A DNA stretch of 64,000 bases from Candidatus Poribacteria bacterium (GCA_026710795.1 JAPOQK010000032.1:94330-158329), one strand, 5' to 3'. Shown: positions 9,013-19,275, counted from the first letter of the stretch. Numbers and translations: made by a program. The notes: generated by a model not told the origin, from the letters alone.

Positions 9013-10230
9013 ATGAACACATCTATTATTATTATTCTTACGACATACGTTCTCTTCATTCTTGAGGTGTTGCTGATTAGTCAATCATTTTTCTATACAC
9101 GTCGAGAACGTAAAACAGAAAGACCATCTTACACACCAACAGTTGCTATAATTGCGCCACATTATGGTTGGGATGATGCAACTGCTGAACATACTGAGAG
9201 TCTGTTTCAACAAGATTATGATGGTGATTTTCGGATATACTTTGTAACTCATGATAATGATGGTACAGGGCATGATGTCTCATATCCACATTTACAGCAA
9301 CTTGTGAAAGATGTTCCACATGCTGATGTTTTTTTAGCACCAAATATTATAGATAATAACCTTCCGCGTTCTCAAAAGGTGCAAAACCTTATTACCGTGA
9401 TTGAAAAATTACCTCAAGACATTGAGGTAATAGCATTTGTTGATGCAGATGTTTCAATACAAAAGGATTGGCTAAAACTGCTTGTATCTCCACTTCAGGA
9501 TCAGTCAATAGGGGCAACAGTTGGGGGTAGATTCTATTTTCCGCAGACATGGAACTTTCCATCACTTGTTGAAGCAACATGGGTCAACTTTCAGATGGCA
9601 TTGCAGGGAGATCACTGGCTAACGATGGTGTGGGGTGGATCTAATGCCTTTAGACGTGAATTTCTTGAAAAAGGACAGATCCTACAACGTTGGGAACAAG
9701 CGACTGTTGAAGATTTAAACACTACCCGTGCTGTCAGAGATGTTAAAAGAAAAATACATTTCGTTCCTGACTGTGTAGCTGTTACGCGTACGTCAAACAG
9801 AACATGGAGGCAGATATTCGAGTTCACCAATAGGCAGATGATAATGACATGTCACATGGGATTGTGGGCACAGTGGTTCGGTAGCTTAATACTATTCTTG
9901 CCAAAAGCGTTTTTGGTTATTGGATCAATTCCATTTGCTATTCTATCTATTGGAACACAAACGGGACTCCTTCCGGTAGTATTAATACCTATCTTTGAAG
10001 TGCTGGGTTTCCGATTGTGTTGCAGAAATCTACCACTATGGTTACGAGAAATGCCAAAAGTGCAAGACACACTACGTATAAGTAAATATGCAGCTCCGTT
10101 TTCTATATTCCTTGCAGGTATCAATGCATTTTATGCAATGTTTCAACGAAAGATTGTCTGGGGTGGTGTCCGTTATGAAATACTATCTGCAACCACATGC
10201 AAGGTTTTAGGACGCGTTAAGGATAAATAG
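9013..10230 (+). CDS. Membrane glycosyltransferase family 2 (ceramide-glucosyltransferase-like)
   Basis: A processive-type GT2 fold: one N-terminal helix (residues 4-24), a cytoplasmic catalytic domain, then three hydrophobic segments near the C-terminus. The D-x-D-type motif FVDADVS lies near residue 140. WGGSNAFRR and VEDLNTTRAVRD, with the catalytic acidic pair, follow, then RQMIMTCHMGLW in the position of the Q/R-x-x-R-W motif, which is degenerate here. This order resembles GT21 ceramide/hopanoid glucosyltransferases, so a lipid-linked acceptor is plausible but the donor and acceptor are not determined. It stands alone between the DUF4340 gene and msrB. Confidence 0.75.
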   Translation: MNTSIIIILTTYVLFILEVLLISQSFFYTRRERKTERPSYTPTVAIIAPHYGWDDATAEHTESLFQQDYDGDFRIYFVTHDNDGTGHDVSYPHLQQLVKDVPHADVFLAPNIIDNNLPRSQKVQNLITVIEKLPQDIEVIAFVDADVSIQKDWLKLLVSPLQDQSIGATVGGRFYFPQTWNFPSLVEATWVNFQMALQGDHWLTMVWGGSNAFRREFLEKGQILQRWEQATVEDLNTTRAVRDVKRKIHFVPDCVAVTRTSNRTWRQIFEFTNRQMIMTCHMGLWAQWFGSLILFLPKAFLVIGSIPFAILSIGTQTGLLPVVLIPIFEVLGFRLCCRNLPLWLREMPKVQDTLRISKYAAPFSIFLAGINAFYAMFQRKIVWGGVRYEILSATTCKVLGRVKDK

Positions 10231-10339
10231 TAGGGAATTGATTGGAAGAATCATATTTTGTTGCGAGAATGGAACTAAAGATCTTGCAAATTCTATTAAA
10301 AATGTGATAGCATAAAGTAAGATAAAAGAGGAGTTGAAA

Positions 10340-10753
10340 ATGGGTGTTGAAAAAGTAACGAAGACAGACAAGGAATGGAAAGAACAACTCTCATCTGAGG
10401 AATATAAAATTACCCGTAAGAAGGGAACAGAACGCGCTTTTACAGGTAAATACCACGATTGTAAGGATCAAGGCACCTATAATTGTATTTGTTGTGGGAG
10501 TCCCCTTTTTACCTCTGAAACTAAATTTAATTCAGGTACTGGTTGGCCAAGTTTTTGGGAACCAGTTTCACAAGAAAGTGTAGAGACGAAGAAAGATTTT
10601 AGCATCTTTTTTATGCCGCGCACAGAAGTTGTGTGTAGTCGTTGTGATGCACATCTTGGACATGTATTTGACGATGGACCAGAACCGACAGGTAAACGTT
10701 ATTGTCTAAATTCCGCTGCACTCACTCTGGTAAAAGACGATGAAGGATCTTAA
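10340..10753 (+). CDS. msrB: Peptide-methionine (R)-S-oxide reductase MsrB
   Basis: MsrB reduces methionine-R-sulfoxide in damaged proteins. I chose ATG 10340 over the in-frame TTG at 10334 because AGAGGAG lies just upstream at the right distance. The 137-residue product is a complete single-domain MsrB: zinc cysteines Cys49/Cys52 (CICCGSPLF) and Cys99/Cys102 (VVCSRC), the GTGWPSFW signature, HLGHVFDDGP, and the catalytic RYCLNS with Cys122. The catalytic residue is cysteine, not selenocysteine, even though this organism has a selenocysteine tRNA. Confidence 0.95.
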   Translation: MGVEKVTKTDKEWKEQLSSEEYKITRKKGTERAFTGKYHDCKDQGTYNCICCGSPLFTSETKFNSGTGWPSFWEPVSQESVETKKDFSIFFMPRTEVVCSRCDAHLGHVFDDGPEPTGKRYCLNSAALTLVKDDEGS

Positions 10754-10838
10754 ATAATTATTAAAATTAGTATATTGAAATATTACATCATATATCTAAA
10801 ATATTGAGTAAGCGAATGGATGAAGTAAAGGAGTATTA

Positions 10839-12059
10839 ATGGCACTCAGAAGTCGAATATCGTCGCGGTTCCTTGTTAATCAACTGGCAACTGCTATAAC
10901 ACAAGACTGGAAGACATCTCGTAAATTCATGCGTTACCAACTTGCAAAGGAGACCTTTAACATGCGGCACCCATTTGGGGCAAAACATGGTAAAGGTGAC
11001 GATATTCAGTTGGTAAGTCTACGAATTACTGATATGTGTAATTTGCGTTGTCATTCCTGTGGACAATGGGGTGATAACGGGTATCTCGTTGGTAAATCAC
11101 TCAAAGAACTAAAACAACGTGAAGTCCCTGTAGAAGTATACAAAGACCTTGTTGACCAAATAGTAGATGCAGGTTGGTCTCCTGTATGGTACATTTGGGG
11201 TGGTGAACCGATGCTATATCCCGGTATCATTGAGTTGATGCACTACATTAAAGAAAAAGGGATGCCAATATCACTTGTCAGTAATGCTACAAACATTGCA
11301 AGACGTGCTGAGGATATATTAGAAACATGCAAGATTGTATACCTTAGCGTTGATGGACCGAATGAAGAAATCCACAACACTCAACGTCCCGGTGTAACGG
11401 AAAACTACGATAACTTTACGGATGTTAAGGCAGCGTTGGAAACACTCCATGCTGAAAAAGAACGGCGTAATCTGACCTTTCCATACATTATCCCACTCAG
11501 CTGCGTTACGATGTATAACATTGATGTTGTGGTAGATTTATATAAATTCACAAGTCAATATGCTGATGCACAAATCTTTTACTTGACTTGGTGGATAGAT
11601 TCAGAATCTGCCCAAGAACACACAGAGGACTTTGAACGCCGCTTTGGGTACAAACCACAAACGCATTATGGATGGATTGGTACATGGCACGACTTTGATC
11701 ACGGTGTAATTCTTGATCGTTTTGAGGAGATGGAAAATCTATCACATCAACAGAAAAGGTGTCCTCCTGTGATGATGCCATCATTAAACTCAAAAGGTGA
11801 AATCCAAACCTACTATACCAACCACCAAGAAACATTCGGTTACAACCAATGTGTCAGTATTTTTATGACGCTTGAAATTGACAGCAACGGAGATGTTAGT
11901 CTTTGCCGAGACTATCATGATTATATTATTGGTAATATCAAAGAGGACAAGGTGGTTGATATGTGGAATAATCAGAAAGCGATGAAATTCCGCCAATCAA
12001 TCAGCACAGATGGTCCTATGCCTGTATGTCGTCGCTGTTGTGGACTAATGGGATATTAA
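10839..12059 (+). CDS. Radical SAM protein with SPASM-like C-terminus
   Basis: The radical SAM cluster motif C-x3-C-x2-C is at Cys67, Cys71 and Cys74 (DMCNLRCHSC). It is followed by GGEPMLYPG, typical of the MoaA/PqqE/NifB-like branch. The C-terminal part has cysteines in a SPASM-like arrangement: GDVSLCRDY, then CRRCC near the end (Cys397, Cys400, Cys401). Such proteins usually modify peptides or proteins, or act as anaerobic maturases. No precursor peptide is recognisable nearby, so the substrate is unknown. A good ribosome binding site (AAGGAG) precedes the ATG. Confidence 0.83.
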   Translation: MALRSRISSRFLVNQLATAITQDWKTSRKFMRYQLAKETFNMRHPFGAKHGKGDDIQLVSLRITDMCNLRCHSCGQWGDNGYLVGKSLKELKQREVPVEVYKDLVDQIVDAGWSPVWYIWGGEPMLYPGIIELMHYIKEKGMPISLVSNATNIARRAEDILETCKIVYLSVDGPNEEIHNTQRPGVTENYDNFTDVKAALETLHAEKERRNLTFPYIIPLSCVTMYNIDVVVDLYKFTSQYADAQIFYLTWWIDSESAQEHTEDFERRFGYKPQTHYGWIGTWHDFDHGVILDRFEEMENLSHQQKRCPPVMMPSLNSKGEIQTYYTNHQETFGYNQCVSIFMTLEIDSNGDVSLCRDYHDYIIGNIKEDKVVDMWNNQKAMKFRQSISTDGPMPVCRRCCGLMGY

Positions 12060-12105
12060 TAGTATTAAGGTGAGATTTCTCTCACACAATTGATAAAGGA
12101 AAAAT

Positions 12106-12969
12106 ATGAAAATAGGTTTACGAATTCCCGGTACAGCACGACAAATGCCATTTGCAGATTTCTGTAAATGGTGTGCAGATAACGGGTTTGAAGCAATTGA
12201 TATTGGAGAAGTAACTCCCGAAGTAGTAAAAACAGCACGTGATGCAGGATTGGAAATTGGGTCAGCAGATTTACCGGGTACCCGCGAGCTGCTAAGTGCC
12301 AAAAAATCAACACAGAAATCCGGAGCACAAAAGGCAAAAGCAGCAATTGAAGCAGCAGCAGATAACGATGTCCACATCATGTTCTGCGTCTTTGTTCCTG
12401 AAGATGCAAGTCTCGGACGTGCGAAAAACTTTGATATTTGGAAGGAAACCGTTCCTCCTATAGCAGAATTCGCTGAATCTAAAGGGGTGACAATTGCCAT
12501 CGAGGGATGGCCTGGTGGTGCACCATCGTATCCTGCCTTGGGTTGTACCCCGGAAATGTGGCGTGCAATGTTCGCTGAATGTCCATCGTCTGGATTAGGT
12601 CTGAACTACGATCCTTCACACCTTGTCAGGATTGGTATTGACCCTATTCGCGCGCTCTATGAATTTGCATCGTATGTTAAACATGTTCATGGGAAAGATA
12701 CTGCCTTTGATGAGGAAGCACTTTACCTACACGGAAATTTGGGACCAAGTTTTCACGGACCACGTGGTTTCGGAGAAGATTGGTGGCGATATACAATTCC
12801 TGGTGATGGTGTAGTGGATTGGCTCAGAGTAGTACAGATTCTTGAAGATGCTGAATTTGACGGAATTGTTAGCGTTGAGTTGGAAGACTACCGTTATTGG
12901 CGTACTTGGGAAGCGGAGTCGGATGGATTAATCCGTTCTCACGAGTTTCTTTCCTGCTTTGTAAGGTAA
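12106..12969 (+). CDS. Sugar phosphate isomerase/epimerase-like TIM-barrel protein
   Basis: The 287-residue protein has the xylose isomerase-like TIM barrel (AP endonuclease family 2). Metal-ligand candidates fall in the usual order on successive strands: Glu in IAIEGWPGG, Asp/His in LNYDPSHL, His in VKHVHGKD, and Glu in VSVELED. Proteins of this type isomerise or epimerise keto sugars or inositol derivatives; the exact reaction cannot be read from the sequence. It is 46 bp downstream of the radical SAM gene on the same strand and may be co-transcribed. Confidence 0.75.
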   Translation: MKIGLRIPGTARQMPFADFCKWCADNGFEAIDIGEVTPEVVKTARDAGLEIGSADLPGTRELLSAKKSTQKSGAQKAKAAIEAAADNDVHIMFCVFVPEDASLGRAKNFDIWKETVPPIAEFAESKGVTIAIEGWPGGAPSYPALGCTPEMWRAMFAECPSSGLGLNYDPSHLVRIGIDPIRALYEFASYVKHVHGKDTAFDEEALYLHGNLGPSFHGPRGFGEDWWRYTIPGDGVVDWLRVVQILEDAEFDGIVSVELEDYRYWRTWEAESDGLIRSHEFLSCFVR

Positions 12970-13014
12970 ATTTACAATAGAATTAAATTAAGACTTTCAC
13001 AGCAGTAATTACCA

Positions 13015-13341
13015 ATGTTAAAGCAGAATCAGATTAAAGAGAGTTCAAATGGACTTTCGGGACTCGAAAAACCAGAAACATCAAAAACTAATAATGTATC
13101 TGCAACTTTATCTCTTGTTCCTATCATTGAAAACCTAATTGAAGCAATTGGTGAGAGCCAAGTTCATCTTTATACGTCACTAACGGAACGGGAATACCAA
13201 AAACTTGTGTAGATATTAGATAACCTTATTGATGTAGTTGGTGAAGATGAAAAACATATTTTAGCTACAGTGATGGAACACATCGGAATCCATATTGAGA
13301 ATTATGAGAATGAATACGTTCCAGAACTAATGGAGATATAG
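13015..13341 (+). pseudogene. Antitoxin-like small protein interrupted by an in-frame TAG
   Basis: From ATG 13015 the frame runs 65 codons to TAG (13210-13212), then stays open in the same frame for 42 more codons to TAG 13339-13341. The joined product has a continuous helical domain spanning the stop: LTEREYQKLV, then the stop, then ILDNLIDVVGEDEKHIL and IENYENEYVPEL. This pattern resembles the small COG5499/HigA-type antitoxin-like region (Y-x2-L...LIDxVGEDExHxL...YExExVPEL). The stop replaces one residue in the middle of the first helix. A nonsense mutation is the simplest reading; UAG readthrough or a sequencing error are alternatives. No toxin partner is adjacent. Confidence 0.6.
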
Positions 13342-13374
13342 GTGTAAAATAATTATTGAATAAAACAAAGATGA

Positions 13375-14508
13375 ATGCATAAATGTATGGTAGAAACACT
13401 TCCATGTCTTGAAATTCCTTCCACAGAAGGCATAAAGTACGCTGGATCCAAACTTAAACTTATCCCTCAAATACTTGAACTCGCCAAAAAAGTAGATGCT
13501 AAGACAATCTTAGACGGTTTTGCAGGCACAACACGCGTATCACAAGCATTCGCAAAACTTGGTTATTCTGTTGTTTGCAATGACATTGCCCACTGGTCAG
13601 AAGCCTTAGGAACTTGCTACCTACTCAATACAAAACAGCATAGTGAACATCAACCACTTATTGATCACCTAAATAGTGTGCCGCCAATTGATGGGTGGTT
13701 CACAGAACATTATGGTGGACATGCGAATGACGGATGTGCAGTCCAAGTAGATGGATTAAAGAAACCTTGGCAATTGCATAACACACGCAAGTTGGATGGA
13801 ATACGGCAGGAGATTGAACATCTGAATCTTGATAAGGTTGATAGAGCAGTAACACTCACAAGTCTGATGCTCGCACTGGATAGAGTTGATAGCACACTTG
13901 GTCATTTTTCAGCATATCTAAAGGACTGGTCACCACGGTCATATAAAGAACTTGTCCTTGAAGTGCCAAAGGTATTTAGGTCTGAAGGTAACCATCAGGT
14001 ATGCAGATCGGACATATTTGACTTAGTTCCAAATGTCTCTGTTGACCTTGCATACTTTGATCCACCTTACGGTTCAAACAATGAAAAAATGCCACCATCT
14101 CGCGTGAGATATGCGGCATATTATCATCTCTGGAAAAGTGTTATTCTTTATGACAAACCAGAACTTTTTGGAAAAGCAAAACGGAGAAAAGATACCTCTG
14201 ATAAACTCTCTGCATCTGTTTTTGAGGAGTTCCGACGCAACACTCATGGTCGTTTTATGGCTGTTGAAGCGATAAAAAAGTTAATTAAAATGACCCAAGC
14301 ACGTTGGATACTTTTGTCGTATAGTTCTGGTGGTCGTGCGACTGCCGAAGAACTAAATGATGTAATGCACTCCAACGGCAAACTGCTTGCAGTGGTTGAG
14401 ATGAATTACAAACGGAACGTTATGGCAGGTATGAAATGGACAGATGAATGGGTGGATGCGGCGCAGAAACCTAACAGAGAATTCCTTTTCTTACTTGAGA
14501 AGAATTAA
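13375..14508 (+). CDS. D12-class DNA N6-adenine methyltransferase
   Basis: The SAM-binding and catalytic motifs of Dam-like (D12, alpha class) enzymes are present in order: IKYAGSKLKLIPQI at the N-terminus, DGFAGTTRVSQAF (from residue 47) as motif I, and DPPY (229-232) as motif IV. The 377-residue length exceeds Dam (about 280) and leaves room for a target-recognition segment between them. No restriction endonuclease is adjacent, so this is an orphan methylase or a separated restriction-modification component. Its stop codon overlaps that of the convergent sugar kinase (shared TTAA at 14505-14508). Confidence 0.85.
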   Translation: MHKCMVETLPCLEIPSTEGIKYAGSKLKLIPQILELAKKVDAKTILDGFAGTTRVSQAFAKLGYSVVCNDIAHWSEALGTCYLLNTKQHSEHQPLIDHLNSVPPIDGWFTEHYGGHANDGCAVQVDGLKKPWQLHNTRKLDGIRQEIEHLNLDKVDRAVTLTSLMLALDRVDSTLGHFSAYLKDWSPRSYKELVLEVPKVFRSEGNHQVCRSDIFDLVPNVSVDLAYFDPPYGSNNEKMPPSRVRYAAYYHLWKSVILYDKPELFGKAKRRKDTSDKLSASVFEEFRRNTHGRFMAVEAIKKLIKMTQARWILLSYSSGGRATAEELNDVMHSNGKLLAVVEMNYKRNVMAGMKWTDEWVDAAQKPNREFLFLLEKN

Positions 14509-15548
14509 CGGCTTATTCGCACGCTTCCTGCTTGCATTGCTTTTTCTGCTTCCGCTGCCGTAGCCCAATTGAAGTCACCAGGGAAGGTGTGTGCTAAGGC
14601 AGAATATCCTCCTGCAAAATCTACCGCATCTTGTGGTGATTTTCCATTGAGTAGGCTATAGATTAACCCTGATGAAAAACTATCACCTCCACCAACTCTA
14701 TCAACTAATTCTAAATCTTCATAGATACGGGATAAATAGAATTCATCTCCATCGTATAGAAGCGTCCGCCAGTCGTTTAACCATCCTGTTTTAGCATCAC
14801 GCAACGTTGTGCCTATCATTTCAATGTTAGGAAATGCCTTTTTCACACGTTGTGCAACCTCTTTGTAGCTATCAGGTTCAAGTTTACTATACGATTCGGT
14901 TGTTCCTTCTGCAGCAAAACCGAGTGATTTTTCAAAATCCTCTTCGTTGCCTATAAGAACTGATATATGTTCCATCATCGGTGTGTTCGCAGCTTGTGCT
15001 TCTTCAGCATTCCATAACTTTGATCTGAAGTTAAGGTCGTAACTTGTCTTTACCCCAGCAGCACGAGCAGCCTGCAGTGCTTCAGCAGAGACAGCTGCAG
15101 CAGATTCAGACAATGCTGGTGTAATACCACTCAGATGAAACCAACGAGCATTGCTAAAAATTGATGTCCAATCGATTTCACCGGGTTGTACCTTGGAAAT
15201 CGCTGAATGTCCTCGATCATAGGTAACGCTACTTGCTCGTGGTCCCGCACCCATTTCAAGATGATAAAATCCGTTTCGCTCAAAGCCGACACCGTCAAAG
15301 TCTACCCAAACGATGTTGGACATATCAACCCCAAGCTCCTGTCCTTTATTACGGATATAACGACCAGACCAATTATCGACAAGTCGTGAAACCCATGCAG
15401 TTCTTAAGCCAAGTTGTGCAGCGTTGACAGCGACATTCATCTCTGCACCACCCGCTGTAATTGACAAAGATGAGACCTGTTCAAGTCGCATAAATTCAGG
15501 TGCAGTGAGACGAATCATCGCTTCTCCAAATGTAACCAAATCATACAT
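14505..15548 (-). CDS. PfkB-family sugar kinase, probably 2-dehydro-3-deoxygluconokinase
   Basis: A ribokinase-fold kinase of 347 residues. It starts with DLVTFGEAMIRL, has the N-terminal signature GGAEMNVAVNAAQLG, the KDG-kinase-like YDLNFRSKLW, and the anion-hole/catalytic motif GGGDSFSSGL with Asp289 as the base. These features fit KdgK, which phosphorylates 2-keto-3-deoxygluconate after uronate degradation, but other keto sugars cannot be excluded. The small cysteine-rich membrane protein gene lies 3 bp upstream on the same strand, so the two are probably co-transcribed. Confidence 0.78.
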   Translation of the reverse strand: MYDLVTFGEAMIRLTAPEFMRLEQVSSLSITAGGAEMNVAVNAAQLGLRTAWVSRLVDNWSGRYIRNKGQELGVDMSNIVWVDFDGVGFERNGFYHLEMGAGPRASSVTYDRGHSAISKVQPGEIDWTSIFSNARWFHLSGITPALSESAAAVSAEALQAARAAGVKTSYDLNFRSKLWNAEEAQAANTPMMEHISVLIGNEEDFEKSLGFAAEGTTESYSKLEPDSYKEVAQRVKKAFPNIEMIGTTLRDAKTGWLNDWRTLLYDGDEFYLSRIYEDLELVDRVGGGDSFSSGLIYSLLNGKSPQDAVDFAGGYSALAHTFPGDFNWATAAEAEKAMQAGSVRISR

Positions 15549-15551
15549 ATC

Positions 15552-15812
15552 TTATTCTCCTGTCTTTACTCCATAATTATTAAATTCATTGTATAAGCCT
15601 TCAATACATTCTCTACAGAAACAGTATATCTTGCCGTAAGTTCCCACCTCTTTTTCAAGCATTTGGTTGATTGGAAAATCTCTCTGACAGAATGCACACA
15701 TCTCCATAGGTTCGGTATTTTGCTCTTCACTGTCTGACTTGTCTCGTGTCATAATATGTAAAATTACAAATACAATAATTGGAACAATGAATACACAAAT
15801 GACAAAAAACAT
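15552..15812 (-). CDS. Small membrane-anchored protein with two CxxC motifs (unknown)
   Basis: I do not recognise this 86-residue protein. One N-terminal helix (residues 2-21) is followed by an acidic linker and a small domain with MCAFCQRDF and CFCRECIEG, a likely four-cysteine zinc site. AGGAAG eight bases before the ATG supports the start. Expression with the downstream sugar kinase is likely (3 bp gap). Confidence 0.65.
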   Translation of the reverse strand: MFFVICVFIVPIIVFVILHIMTRDKSDSEEQNTEPMEMCAFCQRDFPINQMLEKEVGTYGKIYCFCRECIEGLYNEFNNYGVKTGE

Positions 15813-15969
15813 TATTAACTTCCTATTGAAGACTTACCATATCAGATTGTGTTACTATAACGGAAAAGGTATATATTGTCAATGGTAAATGGTTGTTTCG
15901 GTATGCACAATTCGATCAATATATTATGGTGGCACTTTTAAACAACCCAGCTATGAACTCATTGATAAT

Positions 15970-15998
15970 TTGACACAATACGAAACTATTGATATATT
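15970..15998 (+). promoter_or_regulatory. Sigma70-type promoter before malate synthase G
   Basis: TTGACA (15970-15975), a 17 bp spacer and TATATT (15993-15998) lie about 87 bp before the malate synthase ATG on the same strand. The -35 is a perfect consensus. Confidence 0.6.
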
Positions 15999-16084
15999 AT
16001 ATGAAACGTTTTTGAAGGGTTATTTAACTAAAATACTACCTTGTAACACTTGAACAATATACCATATACTTTGGAGAAAAAAGC

Positions 16085-18271
16085 ATGGAAAACCGAATTG
16101 ATATCGGTAATCTCAAAATAGATAAGGGTTTGTATACATTGGTGAAAGATGAAATTGCACCAGGAACTGGAATTGACGCAGATAAGTTCTGGTATGCATT
16201 TGGTGAAATTATAAGAGAGTTTGCTCCCGAGAACAATTTGCTATTAGAAAAACGGGATACCATGCAGGAACAGATTGACACTTGGTATCTTGAACACAGA
16301 GGTGAACCGATTGACCATGATGCTTACTCTGCATTTCTTAGCGAGATAGGTTATCTCGTGCCAGAAGGGGATAATTTTATTGTTGCTACCGAAGATGTTG
16401 ATCTTGAGATTGCGCTGATTGCCGGTCCGCAGTTAGTTGTTCCAGTAGATAATGCACGCTATGCATTAAATGCTACAAATGCAAGATGGGGAAGCCTATA
16501 TGATGCTCTGTACGGTACTAATGTAATTGATGAAACAGATGGAGCAACTCGTGATCATACATATAATCCAATAAGGGGTGCTAAAGTAATTTCTTATACA
16601 GAGAAGTTCTTAGATGAAGTGATAACCCTTGAATCGGGAAGTTATTCTGACATCACACAATTCTTACTTAAGACCATTGACGGTAACATGCAACTTCGTG
16701 CAAAACTTAGCAATGAAGAAGAAGTTGGTTTAGAAGATCCAAGCAAATTTTTGGGGTTTACACAAGATGGTGATAATCTGTCTACAGTATTATTTCAAAA
16801 CCATGGATTGCACATTGTAATACAGATTGATAGGGAACATCCTGTCGGTAAAGAACATCCTGCTGGTGTGGTAGATGTCATCCTTGAGTCGGCAATCACA
16901 ACTATACAAGATTGTGAAGATTCCGTTGCTGCTGTTGATGCGGAGGATAAAGTACGTGTCTACAGCAATTGGAATGGAATCATGAAAGGGACGTTAGAAA
17001 CGACGTTCGAAAAAAATGGTAAGATGATTACCCGTCGATTGTCACCGGATAAAACTTACACATCACCAGACGGTAAAACTTTTACACTATCTGGACGTAG
17101 TCTTCTCCTGAATCGGAACGTTGGACTCCACATGTATACTGATGCAGTTCTAACTGCGGATGGAGACGAAATTCCAGAAGGAATTTTAGATGCAATGGTT
17201 ACCACCCTTGCTGCTATGCATGATTTACTGGGTAACAATAAATATGGTAATAGCAAAACAGGTAGTGTTTATATAGTTAAACCGAAATTTCACGGTCCAG
17301 AAGAAGTTGATATGACTGTCCGGTTGTTTGAAAAGATTGAGAATGCATTAGGTCTAAAGGCAAATACTATCAAGATAGGTATTATGGATGAAGAACGACG
17401 TACCACCGTTAATCTAAAGGAAGTTCTCCGTATAGTATCACAACGTCTTGTATTCATTAATACAGGTTTTTTGGATAGAACTGGTGATGAAATACATACC
17501 AGTATGGTAGCTGGACCGATGATTCCAAAAATGGACATTCGCAACGAACCTTGGATGCGTGCCTATGAAGATTGGAACGTTGATATTGGTATTGAGACTG
17601 GGTTACCGGGAATAACACAAATTGGTAAAGGGATGTGGACAAAACCTGATGAAATGGCTGAGATGCTTGAGACAAAAGTGAATCATCCTATGGCTGGTGC
17701 GACAACAGCGTGGGTCCCATCTCCTACAGCCGCTACATTACATGCAATACACTATCATCGTGTGAATGTATCCACTTGGATACAGGAACTTGCTTTGAGG
17801 GAGCGTGCAAGTCTAAGAGATCTCTTGACTCCACCATTGCTAAGTGACCACAAGTTATCTGATGATGAAATCCAACGTGAGATTGACAACAACGCACAAG
17901 GAATCCTTGGTTATGTTGTGCGATGGGTTGACCAAGGTATCGGTTGTTCAAAAATACCAGATATAAATAACGTTGGATTGATGGAAGACCGTGCGACATT
18001 ACGTATTTCCAGTCAACATATTGCTAATTGGTTCCATCATGGGATTGTTTCGAAAGAACAGGTTACAGAGACATTTGAGCGAATGGCAAAAATCGTTGAC
18101 GAACAGAATGCGGATGATCCGAATTACAAAAATATGTCTCCAAATTATGACCAGAGTATCGCTTTTCAAGCTGCCTTAGATTTAGTGTTTAAGGGATGTG
18201 AATTGCCAAATGGTTATACAGAGTTTGTTCTACATCCACGCAGACGCGAGGTTAAGACAAGAAATGAATAA
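16085..18271 (+). CDS. glcB: Malate synthase G
   Basis: Malate synthase condenses glyoxylate with acetyl-CoA to malate. The 728-residue length is that of the single-chain G isoform. Recognisable G-type segments include the N-terminal [21 protein letters not shown], the [15 protein letters not shown] region, the central [23 protein letters not shown] with [13 protein letters not shown], and GGAs-like [22 protein letters not shown] near residue 540. No isocitrate lyase gene is present in the window, so the source of glyoxylate (glycolate oxidation or a glyoxylate shunt) is undetermined. It stands alone with its own promoter. Confidence 0.95.
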   Translation: MENRIDIGNLKIDKGLYTLVKDEIAPGTGIDADKFWYAFGEIIREFAPENNLLLEKRDTMQEQIDTWYLEHRGEPIDHDAYSAFLSEIGYLVPEGDNFIVATEDVDLEIALIAGPQLVVPVDNARYALNATNARWGSLYDALYGTNVIDETDGATRDHTYNPIRGAKVISYTEKFLDEVITLESGSYSDITQFLLKTIDGNMQLRAKLSNEEEVGLEDPSKFLGFTQDGDNLSTVLFQNHGLHIVIQIDREHPVGKEHPAGVVDVILESAITTIQDCEDSVAAVDAEDKVRVYSNWNGIMKGTLETTFEKNGKMITRRLSPDKTYTSPDGKTFTLSGRSLLLNRNVGLHMYTDAVLTADGDEIPEGILDAMVTTLAAMHDLLGNNKYGNSKTGSVYIVKPKFHGPEEVDMTVRLFEKIENALGLKANTIKIGIMDEERRTTVNLKEVLRIVSQRLVFINTGFLDRTGDEIHTSMVAGPMIPKMDIRNEPWMRAYEDWNVDIGIETGLPGITQIGKGMWTKPDEMAEMLETKVNHPMAGATTAWVPSPTAATLHAIHYHRVNVSTWIQELALRERASLRDLLTPPLLSDHKLSDDEIQREIDNNAQGILGYVVRWVDQGIGCSKIPDINNVGLMEDRATLRISSQHIANWFHHGIVSKEQVTETFERMAKIVDEQNADDPNYKNMSPNYDQSIAFQAALDLVFKGCELPNGYTEFVLHPRRREVKTRNE

Positions 18272-18300
18272 AGCAGGTATAATTCAAAGACATCCAATCA

Positions 18301-19155
18301 TTATGACTGAAGTCTGTAAAATTTGATGGCATTGTCATGAAATAGTTTAGTCAATTCTTCAGAAGAACAGCCAGAAACCGCTTCCTGCAATGTACTCACC
18401 CAACGCGTGTAATCCGATGCAAGCGTAGAGACTGGCCAATCACTACCATATATCACACGGTCAAATCCGAAACAATCAATTACATGGTCAATATATGGCT
18501 TTAGGTTAGACGGTGTCCAATATTCATGATCTGCCTCAGTAACCAAACCGGATATTTTGCAATATACGTTTGTATGTTTAGCAAGTGTGCGTAGTTCCTT
18601 CTTCCACGGTTCAAATAACTGATTTTTAATGTCCGGCTTACCAATATGGTCCAAAATGAATTGGATATTTGGACACTGTTCTACAAGTTCTATGGTGTTA
18701 GCAAGTTGGGGATGAAAGATACATAAATCAAAACTCAATCCATAACGAGCAAGTGTTTTGACCCCTTTTACAAAGTTTGATTGAATACAGAAATCTATGC
18801 TTTCTCCTTGGATGAGTCTCCGTATACCCTTTACAAGTGCATTCTCAGCCAGTTTTTCCACAAAAGGTTCGACCTGTTCTCCTTCTTCAATTGGCACCCA
18901 CGCAACTATACCCCTTATGCGTGGTTCAACTGCAGCAAGTGATGTTACCCAAGTCGTTTCTTTCAATCCATCATCTGGATGTGTGTCGCACTGGACGAAT
19001 ACAATGGATTCAATATTAAGATCTTCATACGCAGCAACATAATCAGTTAGTAGATACGGTTTGTTTAGCGCAGGAACCTGTGTTAGCCATGGGTATCTCA
19101 GTTCTTTTGGGTGCCACAGATGAACATGTGTATCAACAATTGGGAGTTTATCCAT
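18301..19155 (-). CDS. Amidohydrolase-2 family lactonase/hydrolase
   Basis: The protein begins IVDTHVHLWHPKELRYPWL, the signature of the amidohydrolase-related group that includes L-fuconolactonase and related sugar lactonases. Downstream it has FILDHIGKPD, a KISGL segment and YGSDWPVS, which carry the remaining catalytic His/Asp residues. I set the start at ATG 19155 because GGAGG lies seven bases upstream; the longer TTG start would lie within that ribosome binding site. Convergent with malate synthase (30 bp apart). The substrate is not determined. Confidence 0.8.
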   Translation of the reverse strand: MDKLPIVDTHVHLWHPKELRYPWLTQVPALNKPYLLTDYVAAYEDLNIESIVFVQCDTHPDDGLKETTWVTSLAAVEPRIRGIVAWVPIEEGEQVEPFVEKLAENALVKGIRRLIQGESIDFCIQSNFVKGVKTLARYGLSFDLCIFHPQLANTIELVEQCPNIQFILDHIGKPDIKNQLFEPWKKELRTLAKHTNVYCKISGLVTEADHEYWTPSNLKPYIDHVIDCFGFDRVIYGSDWPVSTLASDYTRWVSTLQEAVSGCSSEELTKLFHDNAIKFYRLQS

Positions 19156-19275
19156 TGTTACCTCCAATTTGGAAAGAATGTCTACATGGTAGTGTATCTA
19201 ATGAATATTGTCAATGATTAATGACTTTCAATTTTTTCTCTAACATAGAAGAGTTATCTACATCAATTAAATACA

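Noticed and set aside
10340..10753. msrB as a possible selenoprotein
   Set aside because: The catalytic position is an ordinary Cys122 and the gene ends in TAA.
13210..13212. In-frame stop as a selenocysteine codon
   Set aside because: The codon is TAG, whereas the tRNA-Sec here reads UGA.
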